DNA of 64,000 nt, taken from the NCBI GenBank assembly GCA_028724905.1, contig JAQYTG010000016.1, forward strand, positions 1-64,000, read 5' to 3'. Position numbers and translations under genes: made by a program. This DNA is from Actinomycetaceae bacterium (GTDB lineage Bacteria > Actinomycetota > Actinomycetes > Actinomycetales > Actinomycetaceae). This document shows, piece by piece, positions 34,040 through 44,389 of this stretch. The notes below the pieces were generated by a model. It was given only the letters and a program-made list of their open reading frames with translations. It ran no database searches and had not been told where the DNA came from. The first letter of the stretch is position 1. Each line of letters begins with the position of its first letter.

Positions 34040-36733
34040 ATGAATCAATATCCATCAATGAATCCCGCTGTGGTGAAGAATATGCTCGTCGGTCTGAATG
34101 AGCATCAGCATGAAGCTGTGGTCTATCCAGGAGATTATTTACTGGTGGTGGCTGGAGCAGGATCGGGCAAGACCCGAGTACTCACCACCCGCATTTCTTA
34201 TTTGATCGCCACCGGAGCTCTGCACCCAAACGAGGTGCTTGCCATCACGTTTACCAACAAGGCGGCAAAAGAGATGCGCGAGCGCCTGGAGACGATGCTC
34301 GGCAGTAGCGCCCGAGGTATGTGGATCAGCACTTTCCATTCGGCGTGTGTGCGGATTTTGCGCGCCGAACACGAAGCTATTGGGATGCGCTCCACGTTTA
34401 CGATTTACGATGCCGCAGATTCTCAGCGCTTGATGAAGATGGTGTTGGCCGAGCAGAATATCGATGCCAAGACGTACACCCCTAAAGCGATGGCGTTTAG
34501 GGTGAGCGATCTGAAAAATGAGATGATCACGCCGCAGAGTTATCTCGCTAGCGCCAAAGGCCGCGATGAAGAGATCCTTGCCAGAGCCTATGCTGGCTAT
34601 CAGGAGCGTTTACAGGCTGCCAACGCGATGGATTTTGACGATCTCATTATGCGCACAGTGCTGTTGCTGCGAGAAAATACGGCTGTCGCTGAGCGGTATC
34701 GGCAGCGTTTCCGCCATATTTTGGTCGATGAATACCAAGACACCAACACCGCCCAATATCAGCTGGTGCGAGAGTTGGTAGGAGAAGAGAGCAATCCGCG
34801 CCACGGCAAGCTCACCGTGGTGGGAGATGCCGATCAGAGTATCTATGCATTTCGCGGTGCCACAATCCGCAATATCCAGGATTTCGAGAAAGATTTTCCC
34901 CGCGCCACCACTGTGGTGTTGGAACAGAATTATCGCTCGACGCAAAACATCCTCACGGCTGCCAATGCCGTCATCTCCCACAACGAGGGGCGGCGCGCCA
35001 AGAATTTGTGGACTGATTCCGGCGAGGGTTCGCAGTTGATTGGTTATGTGGCTGATTCGGAGCGCGATGAGGCAAGTTTCGTCGTAGATGAAATTGATGC
35101 TCTGCGCACGAAGTATGGATGCCGTTTTAAAGATGTAGCGGTGTTTTACCGCACGAATGCGCAAAGCCGAGCAGTGGAAGATATGTTGGTGCGCGCTGGC
35201 ATTCCATACAAAGTGGTGGGTGGCACAAAGTTCTATGAACGCAAAGAGATCAAGGACGCGCTCTCGTATCTGCACGCTTTAGTCAATCCGGATGACGCCG
35301 TTTCGCTGCGACGTATTCTCAACGAGCCGCGCCGAGGAATTGGCGATAAGGCCGAGGGGGCACTCAGCGCTCATGCTCGGCGGTGGGGGATGTCGTTAGG
35401 CAGTGCCCTGGCCGATGTGGCTCACCCCGATATTGCTGAGCAATCGGGGCGCGGAGCTGTGCAGGGGCTCACCCCGAGAGCCGCGCAAGCGGTGGAGAAA
35501 TTCGCTGTGATGCTTGAAACGGTGCGTGCCCACGCCCTAGCTGGTGCGAAACCAGCAGATGTGCTCGAAGAAATTTTGGAGCAATCGGGATACGCGGATG
35601 CGCTCTCGCAGTCAAAAGATCCGCAAGATCAAGGGCGTTTAGACAACCTCGCAGAATTGAGCTCCGTCGCTTCAGATTATTCGCGCTCCGACCCGCAGGG
35701 CACGCTCGCAGATTTCCTCGATGAGGTCTCGCTCGTCTCAGACACTGATCAAATCCCAGATCCAGCTCAGGCCGAAGATGGTCAGGTGGTATTGATGACG
35801 GTGCACACCGCCAAAGGCCTGGAATTTCCGGTCGTTTTCGTCACGGGTATGGAAGATGGAATTTTCCCGCATATACGCTCGATGGAAAGCCCACAAGAGA
35901 TGGAAGAAGAGCGGCGGCTTGCATATGTGGCGCTCACTCGTGCCCGCAAGCGCCTCTATCTCACATGGGCAGCTTCGCGTTCCCAGTGGGGGGCTCCGCA
36001 GGAGGAGGTGCCGTCGCGTTTCCTTGCAGAAATTCCTGCCGAGGTGATTGACTGGCGCCGCAGTGAAGAAGACGCACGGCGTTTCAGCATAGGGGAGGAT
36101 TCTGGCTGGGGATCTGGTTCATGGGGTGACGGCAATCGCGGGGCTAACCCGTGGGGCAGACGCACCGGCGGGCGCACTGGCTCGCGTAACGGGTATGCGC
36201 GGCAGCGGAGTCTAGATGACGATTTCGCTCCAGCATTTGGATCTGGAGTTAGCCGCGGGGCAGGTGGCAGATGGGGAGGAAACTCCTACGCAGATGCCAG
36301 CGAGAACGGCGGCGGAAAATTTGTGCCTGGAAAACTCGGCATGGGCAGCGTCACGAAGAGCAAACTGGGGCAGCGCTCGAATGGCGTACAGGGCTCAGTT
36401 TCGTCGCATCCCGATGCCAAGAGACCCGAACCGCTACAGCTTGATGTGCTCTGCTCTGATGCACAGCATCTACGCCGTCATGCCGATCGAGGCCAGCAGC
36501 CTGATGTACCCCAGCAGCTCGATGTGTCAAAGTCCAAGCAGGCCGCAGGAGACGAGGAAGACTATCGCCGTTCGCTGTCGGTGGGAGACGTCGTCACGCA
36601 TAAGAGCTTTGGGCGTGGAGTGGTGATGAAGTTTGAAGGCGCTGGGAGATCTACGGTGGCTGAGATTACATTTGATTCTGGCGCCACGAAGCGCTTGATG
36701 CTGCGGGTAGCTCCACTCGAAAAAGTACAGTAG
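34040..36733 (+). CDS. pcrA: ATP-dependent DNA helicase PcrA/UvrD
   Basis: Superfamily 1 3'-5' helicase for excision repair and replication-conflict removal. 897 residues. Motifs in order: LNEHQHEAVVYP (Q motif), VVAGAGSGKTRVL (Walker A, about 36-48), AITFTNKAAKEM (Ia), LVDEYQDTN (II), VVGDADQSIYAFRGA (III), EQNYRST (IV), VVLMTVHTAKGLEFPVVFV (V) and YVALTRARKRLYL (VI). The linker after the core is Gly/Arg/Trp-rich (about 685-725). The last about 55 residues (VGDVVTHKSFGRGVVMKFE) form the Tudor-like RNA-polymerase-binding end of PcrA. Located upstream of sucCD, as in many actinobacteria. Confidence 0.96.
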   Translation: MNQYPSMNPAVVKNMLVGLNEHQHEAVVYPGDYLLVVAGAGSGKTRVLTTRISYLIATGALHPNEVLAITFTNKAAKEMRERLETMLGSSARGMWISTFHSACVRILRAEHEAIGMRSTFTIYDAADSQRLMKMVLAEQNIDAKTYTPKAMAFRVSDLKNEMITPQSYLASAKGRDEEILARAYAGYQERLQAANAMDFDDLIMRTVLLLRENTAVAERYRQRFRHILVDEYQDTNTAQYQLVRELVGEESNPRHGKLTVVGDADQSIYAFRGATIRNIQDFEKDFPRATTVVLEQNYRSTQNILTAANAVISHNEGRRAKNLWTDSGEGSQLIGYVADSERDEASFVVDEIDALRTKYGCRFKDVAVFYRTNAQSRAVEDMLVRAGIPYKVVGGTKFYERKEIKDALSYLHALVNPDDAVSLRRILNEPRRGIGDKAEGALSAHARRWGMSLGSALADVAHPDIAEQSGRGAVQGLTPRAAQAVEKFAVMLETVRAHALAGAKPADVLEEILEQSGYADALSQSKDPQDQGRLDNLAELSSVASDYSRSDPQGTLADFLDEVSLVSDTDQIPDPAQAEDGQVVLMTVHTAKGLEFPVVFVTGMEDGIFPHIRSMESPQEMEEERRLAYVALTRARKRLYLTWAASRSQWGAPQEEVPSRFLAEIPAEVIDWRRSEEDARRFSIGEDSGWGSGSWGDGNRGANPWGRRTGGRTGSRNGYARQRSLDDDFAPAFGSGVSRGAGGRWGGNSYADASENGGGKFVPGKLGMGSVTKSKLGQRSNGVQGSVSSHPDAKRPEPLQLDVLCSDAQHLRRHADRGQQPDVPQQLDVSKSKQAAGDEEDYRRSLSVGDVVTHKSFGRGVVMKFEGAGRSTVAEITFDSGATKRLMLRVAPLEKVQ

Positions 36734-36754
36734 CGGCAGCTGGGAGAAAAGTCC

Positions 36755-36760
36755 TATAAT
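36755..36760 (+). promoter_or_regulatory. Candidate -10 box for sucCD
   Basis: A consensus TATAAT in the 167-bp gap between pcrA and sucC. No good -35 match was found 16-18 bases upstream. The leader would be about 135 bases. Confidence 0.45.
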
Positions 36761-36900
36761 TGCCAGCGAAGGAGAACCAATTAAGGTATGCTCAGAGAGA
36801 CGTCTTGATATGGAGATAGGTGGGTGACGTTGTAGACGCCTCACCGAATCGCTATACGGGCGAGTGTTCACAGCGAAGTGAATGATCGAAAGGAAACTTC

Positions 36901-38082
36901 GTGGATCTTTACGAGTATCAAGCGCGAGAACTATTTGCTGCGCACGGAGTGCCGGTCTTGCCAGGAATCGTGGTCAGCACGCCTGAAGAGGCGTATGAGG
37001 CAGCTCAGAAACTACTCACAAACAGCGAGATCGTAGTGGTTAAAGCGCAGGTGAAAACTGGTGGGCGTGGCAAAGCGGGCGGAGTGAAAATCGCCGCCAG
37101 TGCTGAAGAGGCGAGAGACAAGGCGGAACAAATCCTCGGCCTAGACATCAAAGGGCACATCGTGCGCAAACTCTTGATCGCTGCGGGTGCTGACATCAAA
37201 GAAGAGTATTACTTCTCGGTGTTGCTTGATCGTGCGCAGCGCAGCTATCTGGCGATGTGCTCGAAAGAGGGCGGCATGGAGATTGAGCAGCTGGCAAAGG
37301 AGCGGCCAGAGGCACTCGCGAAAGTTCCGGTCAATCCGCTGGTGGGAATTGACGAAGAAAAAGCACATGAGATTGTAAGCGCCGCCGGTTTTGAGCCTGA
37401 GCTGGGTGCCAAGGTGGCTGCCGTCATTCAGAAGCTGTGGGATGTGTACAAAGGTGAAGACGCCACACTGGTAGAGGTCAATCCGCTGGTGCAGAGCGTG
37501 CAAGGTGAGATTATTGCGCTCGACGGTAAGGTGACGCTTGACGACAATTCACGTTTCCGCCATCCGCAGCACGCAGAATTTGTGGATAAGAGCGCCGTCA
37601 ATCCGCTAGAAGCTAGGGCGAAAGAGCTGGGGTTGAACTACGTCAAGCTAGAGGGCGGCCAGGTGGGTATTATTGGCAACGGCGCTGGCTTGGTGATGAG
37701 TACCCTCGACGTCGTGGCCTATGCCGGAGAACGCTACGGCGTGGGGCCGGCGAACTTCCTCGACATTGGTGGCGGTGCCAGTGCTGACGTCATGAGCAAT
37801 GGGCTCGACGTCATTTTGAGTGATCCTGAGGTGCGTTCGGTATTCGTCAACGTTTTTGGCGGTATCACTGCCTGTGACGAAGTGGCCAAAGGTATCGTCG
37901 GGGCTCTCGAATCGTTGGGGGATAGAGCCACAAAGCCTATCGTGGTGCGCTTGGATGGCAACAAGGTGGAGCAAGGGCGCGCGATCTTGGAAGCGGCGAA
38001 CCACAGGCTCGTCACGATGGTGGATACGATGGATGGCGCTGCGGCAAAAGCTGCTGAGCTAGCTGGCCAGGCACAAGAGTGA
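36901..38082 (+). CDS. sucC: Succinyl-CoA synthetase beta subunit
   Basis: With SucD it interconverts succinyl-CoA and succinate with ATP or GTP formation in the citric acid cycle. 393 residues: [20 protein letters not shown] starts the ATP-grasp domain, [16 protein letters not shown] binds nucleotide, LVEVNPL and [11 protein letters not shown] follow, and [19 protein letters not shown] and [12 protein letters not shown] belong to the C-terminal CoA-ligase domain. GTG start with AAAGGAAA upstream. Thirteen bases separate it from sucD. Confidence 0.97.
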   Translation: MDLYEYQARELFAAHGVPVLPGIVVSTPEEAYEAAQKLLTNSEIVVVKAQVKTGGRGKAGGVKIAASAEEARDKAEQILGLDIKGHIVRKLLIAAGADIKEEYYFSVLLDRAQRSYLAMCSKEGGMEIEQLAKERPEALAKVPVNPLVGIDEEKAHEIVSAAGFEPELGAKVAAVIQKLWDVYKGEDATLVEVNPLVQSVQGEIIALDGKVTLDDNSRFRHPQHAEFVDKSAVNPLEARAKELGLNYVKLEGGQVGIIGNGAGLVMSTLDVVAYAGERYGVGPANFLDIGGGASADVMSNGLDVILSDPEVRSVFVNVFGGITACDEVAKGIVGALESLGDRATKPIVVRLDGNKVEQGRAILEAANHRLVTMVDTMDGAAAKAAELAGQAQE

Positions 38083-38095
38083 GAGTGGAGCGGTC

Positions 38096-39025
38096 ATGTC
38101 TATTTTCTTGGGTAAAGACGACAAAGTAATCGTGCAGGGTATGACGGGCTCTGAAGGGTCAAAACACACACTTCGGATGTTGGGTGCGGGCACTCGCGTG
38201 GTGGCTGGCACGAATCCAAAGAAAGCCGGCACATTCGTTGATTTCGACGTGTTTCCCATCGGTTATGGGGCAGAAGATCGCCAAGCTGGCACCGTGAGTG
38301 TGCCCGTTTATGGCACAGTCGCAGAGGCGAAAGCCGCCACCGGAGCGGATGTCTCAGTGATTTTTGTGCCGCCGGCGGGAGCGAGAGGAGCCGTGATTGA
38401 GGCAGTAGATGCCGGAATGCGGCTCATCGTGGTGATCACTGAGGGAATTCCGGTGGCCGATTCGGCAGCGTTTTTCACCTATGCGCACGAGCGAGGAGTG
38501 CAGCTCATCGGGCCAAATTGCCCTGGGATTATCAGCCCTGGGCAGAGCAATGTGGGCATCACTCCGCCAGACATCACCGGCCCTGGCCGCGTAGGATTGG
38601 TGAGTAAGAGCGGCACCCTCACCTATCAGATGATGTATGAGCTGCGTGATCTGGGTTTCAGCACCTGCATTGGCATCGGCGGAGACCCTGTGATTGGCAC
38701 AATCCACATTGACGCGCTCAAAGCGTTTGAAGAAGATCCGGATACCGATCTCATTGTGATGATTGGGGAGATTGGTGGTGACGCCGAGGAGCGAGCAGCA
38801 GCTTACATCCGCGAACACGTCACGAAGCCGGTTGTGGGCTATGTAGCAGGTTTTACAGCTCCCGAGGGCAAGACGATGGGGCACGCGGGAGCAATCGTCA
38901 GCGGGTCTAGTGGCACGGCGGCTGCAAAGAAAGAAGCTCTCGAAGCGGCGGGCGTGCGCGTAGGTAAAACACCCACGGAAACGGCCGCCATCGCCCGCGA
39001 GATTTTCAAGACTCTGCAAAGATAG
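38096..39025 (+). CDS. sucD: Succinyl-CoA synthetase alpha subunit
   Basis: Partner of SucC that binds CoA and carries the phosphorylated histidine. 309 residues: [15 protein letters not shown] (CoA binding), [30 protein letters not shown], and the active-site histidine in [13 protein letters not shown]. Typical length. Same transcript as sucC. Confidence 0.97.
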   Translation: MSIFLGKDDKVIVQGMTGSEGSKHTLRMLGAGTRVVAGTNPKKAGTFVDFDVFPIGYGAEDRQAGTVSVPVYGTVAEAKAATGADVSVIFVPPAGARGAVIEAVDAGMRLIVVITEGIPVADSAAFFTYAHERGVQLIGPNCPGIISPGQSNVGITPPDITGPGRVGLVSKSGTLTYQMMYELRDLGFSTCIGIGGDPVIGTIHIDALKAFEEDPDTDLIVMIGEIGGDAEERAAAYIREHVTKPVVGYVAGFTAPEGKTMGHAGAIVSGSSGTAAAKKEALEAAGVRVGKTPTETAAIAREIFKTLQR

Positions 39026-39071
39026 TTCCCGCAAAAGCCGCTGTTTGCCGTCAAGCTGTCTGCAAGCGACC

Positions 39072-39109
39072 GGCGGCAGCCAATAAAAGCGTGGCGGCAG
39101 CCAATAAAA
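39072..39109. repeat. 17-bp direct repeat after sucD
   Basis: GGCGGCAGCCAATAAAA occurs at 39072-39088 and 39093-39109. TTTTATTGG at 39176-39184 is the inverse of its end. Confidence 0.85.
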
Positions 39110-39156
39110 TGTTGTCTGCCCAATTTTGTCAGAGATTAACCTCAAGTTTGTTTTTG

Positions 39157-39181
39157 ATAAAATCGGGCAGATCGATTTTAT
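39157..39181. terminator. AT-rich hairpin after sucD
   Basis: ATAAAATCG and CGATTTTAT form a 9-bp stem with a 7-base loop, preceded by TTTTT and followed by TGG. It may end the sucCD transcript, but it lacks a clear T tail, so the role is uncertain. Confidence 0.35.
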
Positions 39182-39249
39182 TGGTAATCGCCAGCGGCGT
39201 CTCTGTGCCGCTTGCGCTTGCGCTTCGCACGGTGCGCTACGTTGTTCGG

Positions 39250-39255
39250 TAGCAT
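39250..39255 (+). promoter_or_regulatory. Possible -10 box of the DUF6350 gene
   Basis: TAGCAT lies seven bases before ATG 39263. AGAGG in the spacer could instead act as a ribosome binding site. Confidence 0.35.
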
Positions 39256-39262
39256 AGAGGCG

Positions 39263-40672
39263 ATGGATATTCAACGCTTTGATCTCTCCCGAGGTTTCTT
39301 TGTGGTGCGCGGTGCATTGCAGCCGGTGCTCTACAGCTGGGTTCTCACAGTGCTTTTCGCTCTGCTCTTTTACGCGACGACGGCCTCCGCTCCCACATTG
39401 GGTGACGTCACGTGGGGGGAGGCGGCTCAGCTCACCACTTGCTTGTGGGCGACGACGTTCGGTGGGCGTTGTTCGATGGGGGTGCTTGGCGTCTCGACTC
39501 CAGCTGGATCGGGGTATGTGCAGTTGCCGCCGCTCTTGCTCACGCTCGTTGTGTTGTATGCGCTCGCCGTCATCTGCCGCAAACGAATGGTGCATTCGTG
39601 GGGCGAGGTGGCGTTGGTGGGTGTCTTTCAGGGTGCGCTAGTTGCCATCGTTGGAGCGGCCATGCATCTGCAGGGGGCATGGTGGATCGCGGTGGTCGGC
39701 GCCACTGCGCTCGGCGTTTTGGCCGCGCTATGGGCAGGGCGAGAATTTATCTTTGAGGGGAGAACATGGTGGGAGCGTTGTGAATCTTTGCTGCCACGTA
39801 TGAAAAAGCTCCTCGCGTTGCTGTGTATCTGCGCCGGCATCACGCTCGCTGTGGCCATCCTTGCAGGAGGACGCAAAGTCGTTGATATTCATGCCAGCTA
39901 TATGGCTGGCCTGTGGGGCGGGGTCGGCATAGTTGTGGTGCAACTGTTGTATCTGCCAACGGTGCTTGTATGGGTGTTGAGCTGGTTGCTCGGAGCCGGA
40001 TTTTCTGTGGGGGAGGGCAGCTATTTCTCGATTTTTGGTACGCTCACTCAGCCGCTGCCAGCTATCCCGATCCTCGGCGCGTTGCCACACAACTCTGTCT
40101 GGGCGGCGCTGGTGCTGATTCCGGTGGTGACGGCGGTGAGCTGGCGTAGCTGGCGCGACTGGAAAAAAACCGATATTCGCGGCACATCGGCCGTGCGCAG
40201 AGCTGCGGCAGATAGTGTGATTGTGGCACTCGGGGTGGGAGCGGTCATCGTTGTGCTCGCGTGGCTTTCCCGTGGGTCGATTGGTCCTGGGCGCATGGCC
40301 GTTGTGGGTACGCGGGCAGAGTTCATGGTGGCGGCGACGGTACTTGTTGTGGGTATCCCTTATGCGGTGACGGCAATGCTCACGGTGCGGCATCGGGCGA
40401 GAAAGATCCTGGATCAGGAGCGTAGCTCTTCCTCAAGTGCCGATTCTCCCGTGGATGTGGATTCTTCCAAGGGCGCCAGTTCCTCTGCAGGCGCCGATTT
40501 CGCTGAGGGTGACCATACGTCTGAGAGGATCGGCTCCTCCGTAGGTGTAGAAACTTGCACGGATGACGCAAGACGCACGAGTGCAGAGGAGGCAGAGGCC
40601 TTAGGGGAATCTGGAGGTGAACCGCCAGAGGCTGAGCAAGTGGAGGCGGATGGGCGATCAGTAGCCCCGTAA
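39263..40672 (+). CDS. DUF6350 multipass membrane protein
   Basis: 469 residues from ATG 39263, with nine or ten hydrophobic segments, e.g. FALLFYATTA, LLLTLVVLYALAVI, LALLCICAGITLAVAILA and VIVALGVGAVIVVLAWLS. The position directly after sucCD and before purH fits the DUF6350 family of actinobacteria, sometimes labelled PerM or cell-division protein without proof. The last about 80 residues are a hydrophilic Ser/Asp/Glu/Gly-rich cytoplasmic tail (SSSSADSPVDVDSSKGAS). Function unknown. Confidence 0.8.
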   Translation: MDIQRFDLSRGFFVVRGALQPVLYSWVLTVLFALLFYATTASAPTLGDVTWGEAAQLTTCLWATTFGGRCSMGVLGVSTPAGSGYVQLPPLLLTLVVLYALAVICRKRMVHSWGEVALVGVFQGALVAIVGAAMHLQGAWWIAVVGATALGVLAALWAGREFIFEGRTWWERCESLLPRMKKLLALLCICAGITLAVAILAGGRKVVDIHASYMAGLWGGVGIVVVQLLYLPTVLVWVLSWLLGAGFSVGEGSYFSIFGTLTQPLPAIPILGALPHNSVWAALVLIPVVTAVSWRSWRDWKKTDIRGTSAVRRAAADSVIVALGVGAVIVVLAWLSRGSIGPGRMAVVGTRAEFMVAATVLVVGIPYAVTAMLTVRHRARKILDQERSSSSSADSPVDVDSSKGASSSAGADFAEGDHTSERIGSSVGVETCTDDARRTSAEEAEALGESGGEPPEAEQVEADGRSVAP

Positions 40673-40710
40673 CATCACCAGCCCTGTAGCCACGTAGCAT
40701 CACCAGTCCC
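40661..40710. repeat. 25-bp tandem duplication across the DUF6350 stop
   Basis: Copies at 40661-40685 and 40686-40710 share GTAGCC-CGTA-CATCACCAG with about four mismatches; a partial third copy follows. The stop TAA lies in the first copy. Confidence 0.8.
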
Positions 40711-41411
40711 GTAGCTAGGGGCAACGTTGCTTGTTTTTATTTGATTGCTTTTTATGTGAGTGTTTCTTATGTGGTCACGCACCGCTGGCACCGAACTGAT
40801 TTTCAGCACGATTTGATCTTGCACATCAGCACCAATGTGAGTCTACATTCCGGCACCGATGCGATCCTGCACCGCCAGAACCGAACTAATTTTCGGCACG
40901 TTTTCTGTCTGCTGATCCAGTGCTATTAATCCCATGCTTGCTGGTCCAGTGCTATTAATCCCATGCTTGTTGGTCCAGTGCCTGTCAATTTAGTGCTTGC
41001 CAATTTAGATCCCGTGAATCCGACTCCCCTGAATCCACGGAAAACCTACAGATCAGATGCTTTCCTGTCAAAACTCGAGGTGAGTAAAACTCGAATCGAA
41101 ACGAGTTTCCATCTGGAAATCCTCATAGCATAACGAAAACTACAATCTTCATCACGGCAACGAAAAGTTGCGATTGTCATTGCAGAGCGCACATCACAGC
41201 TCCATCAATAATTTTTATTCGATAGTTTCATTTTTCAGCACGCAAGACGCCAACCTTTCAGCATACGAGATGCCCACAGATCGCTATGCGAGCGAACCGG
41301 CGATGGTGGGCTTCGCGCGCGATAATGAATATGTACATGGCGCAAGTACGGCTGTGCAGTCAGTATGGGCACTGCAGCTAGATAATGATGCAAGAGGCGA
41401 GGAGCACAATC
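40711..41411. other. Repeat-bearing gap and leader before purH
   Basis: About 700 bp without a gene. It holds diverged CACCGCNRGAACCGAACTRAT units (40779-40900), a 29-bp tandem array, and from 41040 an AT-richer part that probably carries the purH promoter. purN, which often precedes purH, is absent. No purine riboswitch was recognised. Confidence 0.45.
40921..40978. repeat. Tandem 29-bp repeat
   Basis: TGCTATTAATCCCATGCTTG plus nine bases, twice in a row (40921-40949, 40950-40978) with one mismatch, flanked by partial copies. Confidence 0.9.
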
Positions 41412-43046
41412 ATGCGTATTCCGTTTCAGCGGGCACTTATTTCCGTTTTCTATAAAGATGGAATTCTGGAGGTAGCACGGGCACTCGCGGAAGCAGGCTG
41501 CGAGATCATTTCCACAGGTTCTACTGGTGAAGCCATCCGGAGCGCTGGTATTGCCGTCACGGATGTTTCAGATATCACTGGTTTCCCCGAGAGCTTCGAC
41601 GGGCGCGTGAAGACCTTGCATCCGCTGATCCACGGAGGGATTTTAGCGCGGCGAGATAGCGAAGCTCATCTGCGGCAGATGGATGAGTTGGGCGTGCGGC
41701 CTATTGATTTGGTGATCGTCAATCTCTATCCATTCATGCAGACCGTGGCGAGTGGAGCCAGTATCGACGAATGCATCGAGAAAATAGATATCGGCGGGCC
41801 GGCGATGATTCGAGCGGCGGCCAAGAATCACGATGCGGTGAGCGTGGTGGTGGATCCAGCTCAGTATCGAGCAGTGATAGAAGCGGCAGCCCGAGGCGGT
41901 TTTGAGGGTGGGGAGCGTGCTCGGCTGGCGGCGCACGCTTTTGCCACTACGGCCGCTTATGATGCGGCTGTGGCGCAGTGGGCGAGCTCAGTGCTCATCG
42001 GAGAGCAGATGCCTCTGTATCGCGGTGCTGTCTACGAGCTGAAGAATGAGCTGCGCTACGGGGAGAATCCGCACCAAGAGGCGGCGCTCTATGCAGATTT
42101 CCCAGCTTCAGATAGTGACGGCGGCGCCCAGGGGGCGGGGGCTGTTGGCGCTCATCTGGCGGGGCTAGCTAACGCCACGCAGCTGCATGGCAAAGCGATG
42201 AGTTTTAACAACTATCAGGATATGGATGCCGCTATTCGCGCTGCCTACGATTACGCTGAGCCAGCCGTGGCTGTAGTGAAGCACGCCAATCCCTGCGGCA
42301 TCGCTGTGGGAGAAGATATTGCTGCAGCCCACAGAGCCGCCCATGCCTGCGATCCGCAGAGTGCCTACGGCGGGGTGATCGCAGCCAACCGTGAAGTGAG
42401 CCTTGCGATGGCTGAGCAAATCAAGCCGATTTTCACGGAAGTAATCGCGGCGCCGAGCTATGATCCGCAGGCTCTTGAGCTGCTGAAAACGAAGAAAAAC
42501 TTGCGTATTCTGCTCGTGGATAATCCCGAGAATCAAAATACGGCCTGGGATATGAAGCAAATTACTGGCGGTGCGCTCTTCCAGCAGCGCGACGTTTTGA
42601 CGGCTGAGGGGGATAACCCCGAGAACTGGGAGCTTGTGGCAGGGGAAGCGGCTGATGCGCATACGCTCCGTGATTTGGAATTCGCCTGGCGGGCTGTGCG
42701 GGCAGTGCGCTCGAATGCAATTTTGCTGGCGAAAGACGGAGCTAGCGTGGGCGTTGGCATGGGGCAAGTCAATCGTGTGGATTCATGCCGGCTAGCTGTG
42801 GAGCGGGCAAATACGCTTGGCGCGCCTGAGGCTCAGGGGGCATTGCCACCTGAGCGGGCTCGTGGGGCGGTAGCTGCCTCGGATGCATTTTTCCCGTTTG
42901 CTGATGGGTTTGAAGTACTCGCGGAGGCGGGCGTGACGGCGGTAGTGCAGCCTGGTGGTTCCATCCGTGACGGCGAGGTGATTGAAGCAGCGAAAGCTGC
43001 TGGCGTCACGATGTATCTCACTCATGCACGGCATTTTGCTCACTGA
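41412..43046 (+). CDS. purH: Bifunctional AICAR formyltransferase/IMP cyclohydrolase
   Basis: Catalyses the last two steps of purine synthesis, AICAR to FAICAR to IMP. 544 residues from ATG 41412, with AGGAG eight bases before. The cyclohydrolase half holds [32 protein letters not shown] and NLYPF; the transformylase half holds [39 protein letters not shown] (active-site KH and PCG), [10 protein letters not shown] and the C-terminal [16 protein letters not shown] short Gly/Ala/Ser-rich insert ([14 protein letters not shown]) follows the NPHQEAALY block. Confidence 0.97.
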   Translation: MRIPFQRALISVFYKDGILEVARALAEAGCEIISTGSTGEAIRSAGIAVTDVSDITGFPESFDGRVKTLHPLIHGGILARRDSEAHLRQMDELGVRPIDLVIVNLYPFMQTVASGASIDECIEKIDIGGPAMIRAAAKNHDAVSVVVDPAQYRAVIEAAARGGFEGGERARLAAHAFATTAAYDAAVAQWASSVLIGEQMPLYRGAVYELKNELRYGENPHQEAALYADFPASDSDGGAQGAGAVGAHLAGLANATQLHGKAMSFNNYQDMDAAIRAAYDYAEPAVAVVKHANPCGIAVGEDIAAAHRAAHACDPQSAYGGVIAANREVSLAMAEQIKPIFTEVIAAPSYDPQALELLKTKKNLRILLVDNPENQNTAWDMKQITGGALFQQRDVLTAEGDNPENWELVAGEAADAHTLRDLEFAWRAVRAVRSNAILLAKDGASVGVGMGQVNRVDSCRLAVERANTLGAPEAQGALPPERARGAVAASDAFFPFADGFEVLAEAGVTAVVQPGGSIRDGEVIEAAKAAGVTMYLTHARHFAH

Positions 43047-43166
43047 TTTTTCTCATTGTGAGCCGTCCGGATCATCCAGATGCTCTCTTATACAGGTGAC
43101 GTGCATTGGGGAAGCATACACTGGGTGCGGCAAAGACAAGTGGCAAAGGCAGGTAGAATGGTGGCT

Positions 43167-43430
43167 GTGAAACATTTGCCTTCGCCGTGGTTTTATGCGG
43201 CGCTACTCGTGTGGCTCATTGCCGTGGTGGCTGTTGCTTTTTGCGTCCACCCTAAAGCTGCTGCGTATATGCTTTCAGCGAGCTTGGTGGTGTTGGCGGT
43301 ACTTCGCGCCACCTGTAGTTCTCGGGTAGTGCCTCATGTGCGATCGCGCTGGTTTGACGTTCTGTGCTTACTCGGGCTGGCGCTGGCGTTATTTTACTTG
43401 GCGCCGTGGGGGCTATCTCGCGCTCTGTAG
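43167..43430 (+). CDS. DUF3017 small membrane protein
   Basis: About 87 residues with three hydrophobic segments (FYAALLVWLIAVVAVAF, AYMLSASLVVLAVLRA, VLCLLGLALALFYLAPW). Size, topology and place after purH match DUF3017, an actinobacterial family without known function. I prefer GTG 43167 because TAGAAT lies seven bases before it; ATG 43158, three codons longer, is also possible with the weak site AGGCAGG. Confidence 0.75.
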   Translation: MKHLPSPWFYAALLVWLIAVVAVAFCVHPKAAAYMLSASLVVLAVLRATCSSRVVPHVRSRWFDVLCLLGLALALFYLAPWGLSRAL

Positions 43431-43819
43431 CTCGTAAAAGTTGCGATGAATGCTTGACGAGCTGTCGCCTGTGGCTTGTTGTTCGCTTGAGGAGGTTACT
43501 CAAATGAAGGCTAACCTTAAAAGTGTTCGCTGAGTTCGTCTGCGGCGCATTGTCCGCTTGAAGTCGTTTGGGTTGCCTGACCCACAGGACTGGCGGGAAT
43601 ACATCTGCGGCTTGGAGCATTATCCACGGCGTAAGGAAAACGTGAAAACGAAAACGCCGCGTCGGTGGACCGTGCTCCCTGCTGCTGGTCTTGTGCTGTT
43701 GGCCTTGTCGCAAAGCATTGATCGGCATGGGTGGGTGCGTCTGTGCAATCGGTACCGACTATTGCATCGCTACGGCGCTGAAATGTTCGATATAAATAAA
43801 ATACTCTATCTCAAGGAGA
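43431..43819. other. Gap before yceI
   Basis: No gene in about 390 bp. It includes a DtxR-like half-site and AT-rich DNA (ATATAAATAAAATACTCTAT) near 43789-43809, likely the yceI promoter. Confidence 0.45.
43509..43519. promoter_or_regulatory. Half-site resembling a DtxR/IdeR box
   Basis: GGCTAACCTTA matches the right half of the DtxR consensus (GSCTAACCTWA); the left half does not match. It lies about 310 bases before yceI. Weak alone, noted because fuller boxes precede feoAB. Confidence 0.3.
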
Positions 43820-43822
43820 ATG

Positions 43823-44371
43823 ATGACGAGCCTCAAAGACATTAACGGAACCTATACAATTGACGCCTCTCACTCCCGCCTAGGTTTTGTAGCGCGGCAC
43901 GCGATGATTACCAAAGTGCGCGGAGCTTTTGTAGATTTTGAAGGGACGGCAAGCGGCAATGGAGCTGATCCATCCACGGCACACGTGGAGGTGACGGCGC
44001 AGGCGGCTTCTATTGATACTGGCTCAAAGATGCGTGATAACCACTTGCGGAGTGCCGATTTCTTCGATGTGGAAAAGTATCCTGAAGTAAAATTCGTGAG
44101 CACTGAGGTAGCCGTTGTCGATGATGAGACTCTTGAGATCACCGGAGATCTCACCATCCGTGATCAGACACGTTCACTGACAATTCCCTTTGATTTCACT
44201 GGTGCTATTACTGATGGCTTCGGCAATAAGCGCATTGGTTTTGAAGGGACTCTGCCCATTTCCCGCAAAGATTTCGGCCTCACCTGGAATAAGGCCGTGG
44301 AAGCTGGAGGCGTGACGGTGGGAGACAAAGTGGTGCTCGAAATCGAGATTTCCGCTATTGAGCAGGAGTGA
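43823..44371 (+). CDS. YceI-family lipid-binding protein
   Basis: 182 residues; ATG 43820 and 43823 are adjacent, and AAGGAG fits the second better. The YceI lipocalin-like fold is marked by GTYTIDASHSRLGFVARHAM, VRGAFVDFEGTAS, SADFFDVEKYPEVKF, LTIRDQTRSLTIPFDFTG and FEGTLPISRKDFGLTWN. Relatives bind isoprenoids or amphiphiles; no signal peptide here, so it is probably cytoplasmic. It converges with the MFS gene, 18 bp apart. Confidence 0.93.
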   Translation: MTSLKDINGTYTIDASHSRLGFVARHAMITKVRGAFVDFEGTASGNGADPSTAHVEVTAQAASIDTGSKMRDNHLRSADFFDVEKYPEVKFVSTEVAVVDDETLEITGDLTIRDQTRSLTIPFDFTGAITDGFGNKRIGFEGTLPISRKDFGLTWNKAVEAGGVTVGDKVVLEIEISAIEQE

Positions 44372-44389
44372 GCTCCGCTTTAGCACCTC

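Noticed and set aside
41168..41455. 95-residue frame upstream of purH
   Set aside because: Lies in the leader, overlaps purH, no homology or ribosome binding site.
43558..43845. 95-residue frame before yceI
   Set aside because: No start signal, charged composition without family, and overlaps the yceI start.
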